Below, in pieces: positions 1 through 4,893 of a DNA stretch of 5,511 bases. The number at the start of each line of letters is the position of its first letter. The stretch's first letter is position 1. The notes under the pieces are model-generated. The model had not been told where the DNA came from. It did no database searches and saw nothing but the letters and a program-made list of their open reading frames with translations. This DNA is from an uncultured Erysipelotrichaceae bacterium (GTDB lineage Bacteria; Bacillota_I; Bacilli_A; Erysipelotrichales; Coprobacillaceae), in assembly GCA_900544435.1 (NCBI GenBank), contig UQVG01000155.1:1-5511 (forward strand). Reading direction: 5' to 3'. Both the position numbers and the translations under genes were made by a program.

Positions 1-1095
1 AAACCAACAGTTATTATGATGGTAGGTTTACAAGGTTCTGGGAAAACAACTACAGCTGGTAAAATTGCTAAATTAATTAAGACAAAATATGCTAAAAAAC
101 CATTATTAGTAGCTGGAGATATTTATCGTCCTGCAGCTGTTGATCAATTGGTTACTTTAGGTAATCAATTAGATGTACCAGTTTATGAAAAAGGAACATC
201 TGAAAGTGCTGAAAATATTGTTAAAGGTGCAATGAATTATGCAGCTTTAAATAATAATGATGTTATCATTATTGATACGGCTGGTCGTTTACACATTGAT
301 GAACCATTGATGCAAGAACTAGCAAATGTTAAGGAAATTGCTAAACCTGATGAAATTTTACTTGTTGTAGATTCATTGACAGGTCAAGATATTGTTAATG
401 TAGCAGCTTCATTTAATGAAAAATTAAGTATTACAGGGGCTGTACTTACAAAATTAGATGGTGATTCTCGTGGTGGGGGAGCACTTTCTATTAGACATAT
501 TACACATGTTCCAATTAAGTTTATTGGAATTGGTGAAAAATTAGATGCTATTGATTTATTCTACCCTGACCGTATGGCAGATCGTATTTTAGGAATGGGT
601 GATGTTGTTTCTTTAGTTGAAAAAGTGCAAGATGTTTATGATGAAAAAGAAACAATGAAAGCTATGAAAAAAATGCAATCTGGACGTTTTGGTTTAGATG
701 ATATGCTTGATCAAATGCATCAATTAAAGAAATTAGGTCCACTTTCAGGAATTTTAAAAATGATTCCTGGTATGCCATCTATGCCTAATTTAAATGATGA
801 AACGACAGATAAGAGAATGAAGGAAACAGAGTCTATTATCTATTCTATGACTTTAGAAGAACGTCGAGATCCAAGTATTATTACATTATCTAGAAAACAA
901 CGTATTGCTAAAGGATGTGGGAAGGATCTTGCGGCAATCAATAGATTATTAAAACAATTTGAACAATCTAAACAAATGATGAAACAAATGTCAAATATGG
1001 ATATGGCAACTGGTCTTCCAAAAATGGGTGGAGGTCACTTTGTAGGTGGTCCAAACCGTAAAAAAGTACGTCATAAAAAGAAAAAGAAAAAATAA
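1..1095 (+). CDS. ffh: Signal recognition particle GTPase Ffh (SRP54), 5'-truncated by window edge
   Basis: Ffh is the protein subunit of the bacterial signal recognition particle. It binds hydrophobic signal sequences on nascent chains, pairs with the receptor FtsY and hydrolyses GTP to deliver ribosomes to the Sec translocon. The frame is open from base 1; 364 residues are visible and about 100 N-terminal residues (the N domain) lie outside. Counting from base 1, the G domain shows the P-loop GLQGSGKT (9-16), DTAGR (92-96), TKLDGD (150-155) and GIGE (176-179). The linker GMGD (198-201) leads into the Met-rich M domain from about 230. There the SRP RNA-binding helix-turn-helix carries ERRDP (287-291) and SRKQRIAKGCG (297-307). 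The C-terminus ends in six lysines. The ATG codons at 16 and 19 lie just before the P-loop and are internal, not the true start. A hairpin follows the stop codon. Identification is near certain. Confidence 0.98.
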   Translation, partial: KPTVIMMVGLQGSGKTTTAGKIAKLIKTKYAKKPLLVAGDIYRPAAVDQLVTLGNQLDVPVYEKGTSESAENIVKGAMNYAALNNNDVIIIDTAGRLHIDEPLMQELANVKEIAKPDEILLVVDSLTGQDIVNVAASFNEKLSITGAVLTKLDGDSRGGGALSIRHITHVPIKFIGIGEKLDAIDLFYPDRMADRILGMGDVVSLVEKVQDVYDEKETMKAMKKMQSGRFGLDDMLDQMHQLKKLGPLSGILKMIPGMPSMPNLNDETTDKRMKETESIIYSMTLEERRDPSIITLSRKQRIAKGCGKDLAAINRLLKQFEQSKQMMKQMSNMDMATGLPKMGGGHFVGGPNRKKVRHKKKKKK

Positions 1096-1098
1096 TGA

Positions 1099-1131
1099 AG
1101 GGTGTCAAGTAAAAATGCTTGACACCTGTTT
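1099..1131 (+). terminator. Probable intrinsic terminator after ffh
   Basis: A perfect 9-bp inverted repeat pairs 1101-1109 (GGTGTCAAG) with 1118-1126 (CTTGACACC). It can extend inward by a T-G and an A-T pair to leave an AAAA loop. The 3' side is only moderately T-rich (TGTTTCTATCT), so release may be incomplete and some ffh transcription may run into rpsP. The hairpin begins four bases after the ffh stop codon. Its descending arm also contains a consensus -35 element (see the promoter entry). Confidence 0.6.
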
Positions 1132-1147
1132 CTATCTATGATAAATT
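1119..1147 (+). promoter_or_regulatory. Candidate sigma-A promoter for rpsP-khpA
   Basis: A consensus -35 TTGACA (1119-1124) is followed by a 17-base spacer and the -10 TAAATT (1142-1147, four of six matches). TG at 1139-1140 sits in the extended -10 position. The start would fall near 1154, leaving a leader of about 28 nt before the rpsP ATG. The -35 lies inside the descending arm of the ffh terminator hairpin. The call rests on motif matching only. Confidence 0.5.
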
Positions 1148-1181
1148 ATACAAGCAATAAGAAATCAAGGAGGAAATATAA

Positions 1182-1454
1182 ATGGCAGTAAAATTAAGAA
1201 TGACAAGAATGGGTGCTAAAAAAAGACCTTTCTATAGAATCGTAGCAGCTGATTCAAGATCACCAAGAGATGGTAGATTTATTGAAGTATTAGGTACATA
1301 TAATCCATGTACTAATCCAGCTCAAGTTAACTTAAAAGAAGAAGAAATCTTAAAATGGTTAAATACTGGTGCTCAACCTTCTGATACTGTTAGAAACTTA
1401 TTATCTAAACAAGGTATCATGAAAAAATTTGCTGATTCAAAACAAGGTAAATAA
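1182..1454 (+). CDS. rpsP: 30S ribosomal protein S16 (bS16)
   Basis: bS16 is a structural protein of the small ribosomal subunit that binds 16S rRNA and helps the 5' and central domains fold. The 90-residue length is normal for the family. The N-terminal signature is clear: [19 protein letters not shown] at residues 3-21, then [21 protein letters not shown]. The ATG is set by an excellent Shine-Dalgarno AAGGAGG (1167-1173) eight bases upstream. Arg codons are almost all AGA, in keeping with a highly expressed gene in an AT-rich genome. It is the first gene of the unit downstream of the ffh hairpin. khpA starts two bases after its stop codon, so the two are probably co-transcribed and translationally coupled. 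Confidence 0.98.
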   Translation: MAVKLRMTRMGAKKRPFYRIVAADSRSPRDGRFIEVLGTYNPCTNPAQVNLKEEEILKWLNTGAQPSDTVRNLLSKQGIMKKFADSKQGK

Positions 1455-1456
1455 TT

Positions 1457-1705
1457 ATGGATTATGTAAAAACACTAAAAGATATTGCGATTGAATTAGT
1501 TGAGGATAAAGAACATTTAGAAGTAAGACAAATGCCATCATTAGATGAAAATGTAATTGTTTTATATGTTTATTCTGCAAAAAATGATATTGCAAAATTA
1601 ATCGGTCGTAAAGGTGTTATGGCTAATTCTATTCGTCAATTAATGTCTGTTGCAGGACGTCTTTCTAATAAAAAATTAGATATTAAATTCGAATCATATG
1701 AATAG
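1457..1705 (+). CDS. khpA: KH-domain RNA-binding protein KhpA (YlqC family)
   Basis: This is a single KH-domain protein of 82 residues. The family binds RNA and in streptococci and lactobacilli forms a complex with KhpB (EloR/Jag) that influences cell elongation and division through post-transcriptional control; whether it does so here is inference. The KH signature GRKG loop is at residues 50-53 within AKLIGRKGVMANSIRQLM, preceded by the beta strand NVIVLYVYS (32-40). The position between rpsP and rimM is the standard one for khpA in Bacillota. The start lies two bases after rpsP. A weak AAGG (1444-1447) inside the rpsP end is the only Shine-Dalgarno, so coupling to rpsP translation is likely. 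Its TAG stop codon is part of the ascending arm of the following terminator. Confidence 0.93.
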   Translation: MDYVKTLKDIAIELVEDKEHLEVRQMPSLDENVIVLYVYSAKNDIAKLIGRKGVMANSIRQLMSVAGRLSNKKLDIKFESYE

Positions 1706-1731
1706 ATGTGTTAGACACATCTATTTTTTTT
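1701..1731 (+). terminator. Strong intrinsic terminator between khpA and rimM
   Basis: A perfect stem pairs 1703-1711 (TAGATGTGT) with 1715-1723 (ACACATCTA) around a three-base loop. It extends by two A-T pairs at the base (1701-1702 with 1724-1725) and is followed by eight consecutive T residues (1724-1731). The khpA stop codon forms the bottom of the ascending arm. The rimM Shine-Dalgarno starts at the very next base, so this is an internal terminator or attenuator separating rpsP-khpA from rimM-trmD. Confidence 0.85.
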
Positions 1732-1736
1732 GGAGG
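1732..1736 (+). promoter_or_regulatory. rimM ribosome binding site GGAGG abutting the terminator T-tract
   Basis: GGAGG directly follows the terminator T-tract and lies four bases before the ATG at 1741. It decides the start: an in-frame GTG at 1708 lies inside the terminator hairpin and has no binding site. The spacing is shorter than the usual five to nine bases. Confidence 0.75.
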
Positions 1737-1740
1737 TTAC

Positions 1741-2241
1741 ATGGAAAAGTTAAAAATTGGTAAAATTGTTGGAACTCATGCACTTAAAGGAGAATTGAAA
1801 ATTCGTTCTTTTAGTGATTTCAATGATCAAAGATTTGTTGTTGGTCATAAATTATATTTGAATGATCTTGTTGATCCTTTTATTATTAAAACAGTAAGAG
1901 TTCATAAAGGAAATTATTTAATTAGTTTTGAAGGAATGCAAGATATTAATTTAGTAGAAAAATATGTTGGTTTTAATGTTTATGGTTTAAAAGCAGATAT
2001 TGAATTAGATGATGATGAATATTTTTATGATGATTTAATTGGATGTAAAATTATAAATGACAATCAAGAAATTGGAAAAGTTGTTTCTGTTTATTTCAAT
2101 GGTGCACATGATGTTTTAACAGTGCAAACTGAAAAAAAGAAAATAGCCATTCCATATGTAGATGCATTCATTGAGGATGAAGATATTGAAAATAAACAAA
2201 TTTTTGTTCATTTAATTAAAGGTATGTATGATGAAGATTGA
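1741..2241 (+). CDS. rimM: Ribosome maturation factor RimM (16S rRNA processing protein)
   Basis: RimM helps assemble the 30S head domain and binds ribosomal protein S19. The 166-residue protein begins MEKLKIGKIVGTHALKGELK, matching the conserved family start with its G-x-H-G-x-x-G-like segment at 7-18. The N-terminal beta-barrel runs to about residue 85. The C-terminal PRC barrel begins near EYFYDDLIGCKI (93-104), with GAHDVL (121-126) and IPYVDAFI (137-144) in the expected places. The start at 1741 is chosen because it matches the family N-terminus and has GGAGG upstream; an 11-residue extension from GTG 1708 would be translated from inside a terminator hairpin. The end overlaps trmD by 11 bases. 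No promoter of its own is visible, so expression probably depends on read-through of the preceding terminator. Identity is firm. Confidence 0.96.
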   Translation: MEKLKIGKIVGTHALKGELKIRSFSDFNDQRFVVGHKLYLNDLVDPFIIKTVRVHKGNYLISFEGMQDINLVEKYVGFNVYGLKADIELDDDEYFYDDLIGCKIINDNQEIGKVVSVYFNGAHDVLTVQTEKKKIAIPYVDAFIEDEDIENKQIFVHLIKGMYDED

Positions 2242-2950
2242 TGTTTTATCACTGTTTCCAGAAATGTTTGATGGATTTTTAAATACTTCAATTATTAAAA
2301 GAGCAATAGACAAGGAAATTGTTGATATTCAAATTCATAATTTTAGAGAATTCACAAAAGATAAGCATAAACATGTAGATGACTATCCTTATGGTGGGGG
2401 ACAAGGAATGGTGCTAATGTGTCAACCTATCATTGATTGCTTAAAAACACTTGCAACAGACAATTCTTTAATTATTTTAATGTCACCTCAAGGAATTACC
2501 TTAAAACATGAAGTTGCTGTAAAACTTTCATTAGAAAAGCATCTTATTATTATTTGTGGACATTATGAAGGATTTGATGAAAGAATTCGAGATTATGTGG
2601 ATTTAGAGTTATCTATAGGCGATTATGTTTTAACTGGTGGCGAACTAGGAAGTATGGTTACTTGCGATGCTGTAGTAAGATTAATTGAAGGAGCGATTCG
2701 TCAAGAGAGTCATGAAGATGACTCATTTGCTGATGGATTGCTAGAATATCCTCAATATACAAGACCATTAGAATATGATGGTAATAAGGTGCCAGATGTT
2801 TTAGTTTCTGGGCATCATGAAAATATTCGCAAATGGAGAAAATATCAGTCGTTAAAGAAAACGTATTTAAAAAGGCCGGATTTACTAGAAAATTATAATT
2901 TTGATGAAGAGTCAAAAAATATGTTGGATCAAATCAAAAAAAAGAGTTGA
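2231..2950 (+). CDS. trmD: tRNA (guanine-N1-)-methyltransferase TrmD
   Basis: TrmD methylates N1 of G37 next to the anticodon using S-adenosylmethionine, which prevents +1 frameshifting; it is a SPOUT enzyme with a trefoil knot and works as a dimer. The 239-residue protein starts MKIDVLSLFPEMF, the classic family start. It carries DDYPYGGGQGMVL (50-62), the knot segments CGHYEGFDERI (109-119) and IGDYVLTGGEL (129-139), and LLEYPQYTRP (170-179). By family comparison, E113, R150 and D164 (in DSF) match the functional acidic and basic residues. Two tandem ATGs exist at 2228 and 2231; the second is preferred because it gives the family N-terminus and lies eight bases after AAAGG (2218-2222). It overlaps rimM by 11 bases, implying translational coupling. 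The rplS promoter begins at its stop codon. Confidence 0.97.
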   Translation: MKIDVLSLFPEMFDGFLNTSIIKRAIDKEIVDIQIHNFREFTKDKHKHVDDYPYGGGQGMVLMCQPIIDCLKTLATDNSLIILMSPQGITLKHEVAVKLSLEKHLIIICGHYEGFDERIRDYVDLELSIGDYVLTGGELGSMVTCDAVVRLIEGAIRQESHEDDSFADGLLEYPQYTRPLEYDGNKVPDVLVSGHHENIRKWRKYQSLKKTYLKRPDLLENYNFDEESKNMLDQIKKKS

Positions 2951-2974
2951 TATTTTTTTGAATGATGTTATAAT
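2947..2974 (+). promoter_or_regulatory. Strong candidate sigma-A promoter for rplS
   Basis: The -35 TTGATA (2947-2952, five of six) and the perfect -10 TATAAT (2969-2974) are separated by 16 bases, with TG at 2966-2967 in the extended -10 position. A run of eight A residues (2936-2943) just upstream could act as an UP-like element. The -35 overlaps the TGA stop codon of trmD. Transcription would begin near 2981 and give a leader of about 75 nt before rplS. Confidence 0.75.
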
Positions 2975-2980
2975 GTTACA

Positions 2981-3042
2981 GGTCGAGATGACTGCATATG
3001 TTCCGCTGGTTAATCGAATGAACATACAAGACTATAAATGAA
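2981..3042 (+). ncRNA. Structured 5' leader of rplS, candidate L19 autoregulatory leader
   Basis: The stretch between the predicted start and the rplS Shine-Dalgarno is less AT-rich than its flanks and folds. A perfect 7-bp stem pairs 2997-3003 (TATGTTC) with 3020-3026 (GAACATA) around a 16-base loop holding CCGCTGG. An outer pairing of GGTC (2981-2984) with GACT (3030-3033, one G-U) could close it. A self-complementary TCGA occurs at 2983-2986 and again in the loop at 3014-3017, so a 4-bp pseudoknot is possible. L19 leaders that bind the protein product are a known class in low-GC Gram-positive bacteria. Assignment to that class is inference from position and structure, not from a covariance match. 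Confidence 0.55.
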
Positions 3043-3048
3043 AAGGAG
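3043..3048 (+). promoter_or_regulatory. rplS ribosome binding site AAGGAG
   Basis: AAGGAG lies seven bases before the ATG at 3056 and decides the rplS start. An in-frame ATG at 3038 would place this site inside the coding region and add six residues that L19 proteins do not have. Confidence 0.85.
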
Positions 3049-3055
3049 AAAAACG

Positions 3056-3406
3056 ATGAATTTAACATTAGTAGATCAAATTACTAAAAAACAATTAAAA
3101 TCTGATATCCCTGTTTTCAAAGCTGGAGATACTTTAAAAGTTTATGTAAAAATTAAAGAAGGTAACAAATACCGTATCCAATTATTTGAAGGTGTTTGTA
3201 TCGCTAGACAAGGTAAAGGAATTGCTGAAACTTTCACAGTTAGAAAAATTTCTTACCAAGTTGGTGTAGAAAGAACTTTCCCAGTTCATTCACCAATCAT
3301 TGACAGAATCGAAGTTGCTAAAGTTGGTAAAGTACGTAGAGCTAAATTAAATTACTTACGTGGATTATCAGGTAAAGCTGCTAGAATTAAAGAAATCAGA
3401 AAATAA
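3056..3406 (+). CDS. rplS: 50S ribosomal protein L19 (bL19)
   Basis: bL19 is a structural protein of the large subunit at the interface with the 30S subunit. The 116-residue length is typical. Conserved segments are [16 protein letters not shown] (about 24-39), [37 protein letters not shown] (about 61-81) and the basic C-terminal [15 protein letters not shown]. The start at 3056 is set by AAGGAG seven bases upstream. Unlike rimM and trmD, it has its own strong promoter, a structured leader and a dedicated terminator, so it forms a single-gene unit although read-through from trmD is also possible. ATC and CGT codons are more common here than in its neighbours, as expected for a highly expressed gene. 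Confidence 0.98.
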   Translation: MNLTLVDQITKKQLKSDIPVFKAGDTLKVYVKIKEGNKYRIQLFEGVCIARQGKGIAETFTVRKISYQVGVERTFPVHSPIIDRIEVAKVGKVRRAKLNYLRGLSGKAARIKEIRK

Positions 3407-3432
3407 GAAATGGGTAACCATTTCTTTTTTTC
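3405..3432 (+). terminator. Intrinsic terminator after rplS
   Basis: A 9-bp stem pairs 3405-3413 with 3418-3426 (core GAAATGG with CCATTTC). It is closed by a GTAA loop, a GNRA tetraloop in RNA, and followed by a run of seven T residues (3425-3431). The stem overlaps the last two bases of the rplS stop codon. It separates rplS from lepB. Confidence 0.9.
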
Positions 3433-3453
3433 TGTCATCAATTGATGTATAAT
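3425..3453 (+). promoter_or_regulatory. Candidate promoter for lepB-rbgA-rnhB
   Basis: A perfect -10 TATAAT lies at 3448-3453. At the proper distance the -35 falls in the T-tract of the rplS terminator (3425-3430) and matches consensus poorly. A start near 3460 would leave a leader of about 29 nt. A second combination, TTGATG (3442-3447) with TATAAA (3464-3469) and 16-base spacing, is possible but would start transcription almost at the Shine-Dalgarno. Confidence 0.45.
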
Positions 3454-3477
3454 AGAAGTTGTCTATAAATTAAAGAT

Positions 3478-3482
3478 AGGTG
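3478..3482 (+). promoter_or_regulatory. lepB ribosome binding site AGGTG
   Basis: AGGTG, part of an AGGTGAT-type Shine-Dalgarno, lies six bases before the ATG at 3489. The GTG at 3480 overlaps this site, which argues against it as the start codon. Confidence 0.65.
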
Positions 3483-3488
3483 ATAACT

Positions 3489-4034
3489 ATGAAATTTAAT
3501 AAAAAAATAATAATGACGGTTATTGAGTTTATTGTTATTTGTTTAGTAACATTATTTGTTTTTAAATGTGTAATTATGCCTGTAAAAATTGATGGTGTAT
3601 CAATGTATCCAACATTAATGGATGGCGATTTGGTTTTTATGTCTCGTTTAGATATTAATATAAACCAAATTAAACGATTTGATATTGTGACAATAGATTG
3701 TAAACAATTAAATAACGTTATTATTAAAAGAATCATAGGATTACCTGGAGAAAAGATTGTTTATAAAAATGATCATTTATATGTTGATGGAAAGTACGTT
3801 AAGGAAGGGTACTTTGATAAATCGTATATAACGAATGCCAAGAAAAGGTATAATATTTTATTTTTTACAAATGATTTTGAAATAACTGTTGGACAAAATG
3901 AAATTTTTGTTTTAGGAGACAATAGGGTGAATTCGCTTGATTCAAGAGAATTGGGTTGTTTTAAGATAGGAGATATTTTATCTAAAAATGGAATCTTGTT
4001 GTTTCCTTTTAATCATATGAAAGGAATGGATTGA
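3489..4034 (+). CDS. lepB: Type I signal peptidase (SipS/LepB family)
   Basis: This membrane-anchored serine protease removes signal peptides from exported proteins on the outer face of the cytoplasmic membrane. The 181-residue size is that of the short Gram-positive SipS type. One N-terminal transmembrane segment (about 8-29) follows a positively charged MKFNKK. The catalytic serine S38 is in GVSMYPTL (36-43). The catalytic lysine K80 is in KRIIGLPGEKI (80-90). The third family signature is GDNRVNSLDSRELG (143-156). The catalytic Ser/Lys pair and all three signatures are intact. Start 3489 is preferred over GTG 3480 because AGGTG sits six bases upstream of the ATG. It follows the rplS terminator and a promoter candidate, and rbgA begins one base after its stop codon. 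The genome may carry other signal peptidase paralogues. Confidence 0.96.
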   Translation: MKFNKKIIMTVIEFIVICLVTLFVFKCVIMPVKIDGVSMYPTLMDGDLVFMSRLDININQIKRFDIVTIDCKQLNNVIIKRIIGLPGEKIVYKNDHLYVDGKYVKEGYFDKSYITNAKKRYNILFFTNDFEITVGQNEIFVLGDNRVNSLDSRELGCFKIGDILSKNGILLFPFNHMKGMD

Positions 4035-4035
4035 T

Positions 4036-4893
4036 ATGGCACAAATACAGTGGTTTCCTGGCCATATGGCTAAGGCAAAAAGAGAAATAGCTGATAAAAT
4101 AAAATTAATAGATATAGTTGTTGAATTGGTAGATGCTAGAGCACCTTATTCTAGTAAAAATCCGTTATTTAATGGTGTTGTTAATAATAAGCCAAGGTTG
4201 ATTGTAATGACAAAGGAAGATCTAGCAGATGATCGATTAACTCAAAAATGGATAGACTTTTATAAAAACAAAGGTTATTATGCAATGAGTGTTAATCTTA
4301 AGCAATTTAATGAATATAAAAAAATCATTCAAGTTTGTAAAGAAATTTTAAAAGATAAAATGGCTAGAGAAGCAAAAAAAGGATTAAAACCTCGTGCAAT
4401 GAGAGCAATGGTTTTAGGAATTCCTAATGTTGGTAAATCTACTTTTATTAATCGTTTAGCTAAAAGAAAAGCAACTGTAACAGGGAATAAACCGGGTGTT
4501 ACTAAAGCACAACAAATTATAAAAGTAGATAAAGATTTTGAATTATTTGATACACCAGGTGTATTATGGCCTAAATTTGAAAGTGAAGATATTGCAAGAA
4601 ACATTGCTTTAATTGGTTCTATTAAGCAACAAATATTACCTAGAGAAGATTTATTTGCTTATGCTGTTGAATATTTAGTAAAAAAATATCCAGGTACTTT
4701 GGAAAAACGTTATCAAATTGATGTAGATTTAGAAAGTGATTGGATTGAAAAATGCTATGACGATATTGCGTTTAATAAAAAAATAAAACCTGTTAGAGGA
4801 ATTACAGATTATGAACGAGTAATGGATATGTTCTTTACGGATTTATTCGACGGGGCTATTACTAAAATCACATGGGAGATTCCAAATGAGTAA
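4036..4893 (+). CDS. rbgA: Ribosome biogenesis GTPase RbgA (YlqF)
   Basis: RbgA is a circularly permuted GTPase needed for a late step of 50S assembly in Bacillus, where its loss blocks addition of L16 and other late proteins. The 285-residue protein shows the permuted motif order: G4-like TKED (59-62), then G1 GIPNVGKS (128-135), G2 PGVT (153-156) and G3 DTPG in DTPGVLWPKFE (172-182). The N-terminal WFPGHMAKA (6-14) contains H10, equivalent to the His implicated in GTP hydrolysis in Bacillus RbgA. The remaining C-terminal part (from about 200) corresponds to the helical rRNA-binding domain. The G4 motif is TKxD rather than the usual NKxD. The gene starts one base after lepB, with AAAGGA about ten bases upstream, and overlaps rnhB by eight bases, so the three genes are translated from one transcript. 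Confidence 0.96.
   Translation: MAQIQWFPGHMAKAKREIADKIKLIDIVVELVDARAPYSSKNPLFNGVVNNKPRLIVMTKEDLADDRLTQKWIDFYKNKGYYAMSVNLKQFNEYKKIIQVCKEILKDKMAREAKKGLKPRAMRAMVLGIPNVGKSTFINRLAKRKATVTGNKPGVTKAQQIIKVDKDFELFDTPGVLWPKFESEDIARNIALIGSIKQQILPREDLFAYAVEYLVKKYPGTLEKRYQIDVDLESDWIEKCYDDIAFNKKIKPVRGITDYERVMDMFFTDLFDGAITKITWEIPNE

Noticed and set aside
1708..1740. Upstream GTG start giving an 11-residue N-terminal extension of rimM
   Set aside because: The extension would be encoded by the terminator hairpin and T-tract, has no ribosome binding site, and does not match the RimM family start; ATG 1741 with GGAGG does.
2658..2915. Minus-strand open frame of 85 codons inside trmD
   Set aside because: It lies wholly within a well-supported gene, has no recognisable motif and no convincing ribosome binding site; it is a shadow of trmD codon use.
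2935..2960. CAAAAAAA / TTTTTTTG inverted repeat at the end of trmD as a terminator
   Set aside because: The stem is almost entirely A-T pairs, has no T-tract after it, and the region is better explained as an A-tract plus the -35 of the rplS promoter.
3038..3055. In-frame ATG upstream of rplS adding MKRRKT
   Set aside because: It would place the clear AAGGAG inside the coding sequence, and L19 proteins normally start near the [10 protein letters not shown] segment.
3470..3736. Minus-strand open frame of 88 codons over the lepB start
   Set aside because: Its hydrophobic, Ile-rich translation is the reverse complement of AT-rich lepB sequence; it covers the lepB ribosome binding site and shows no family features.
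4329..4604. Minus-strand open frame of 91 codons inside rbgA
   Set aside because: It lies opposite the conserved GTPase motifs of rbgA and has no independent coding evidence.
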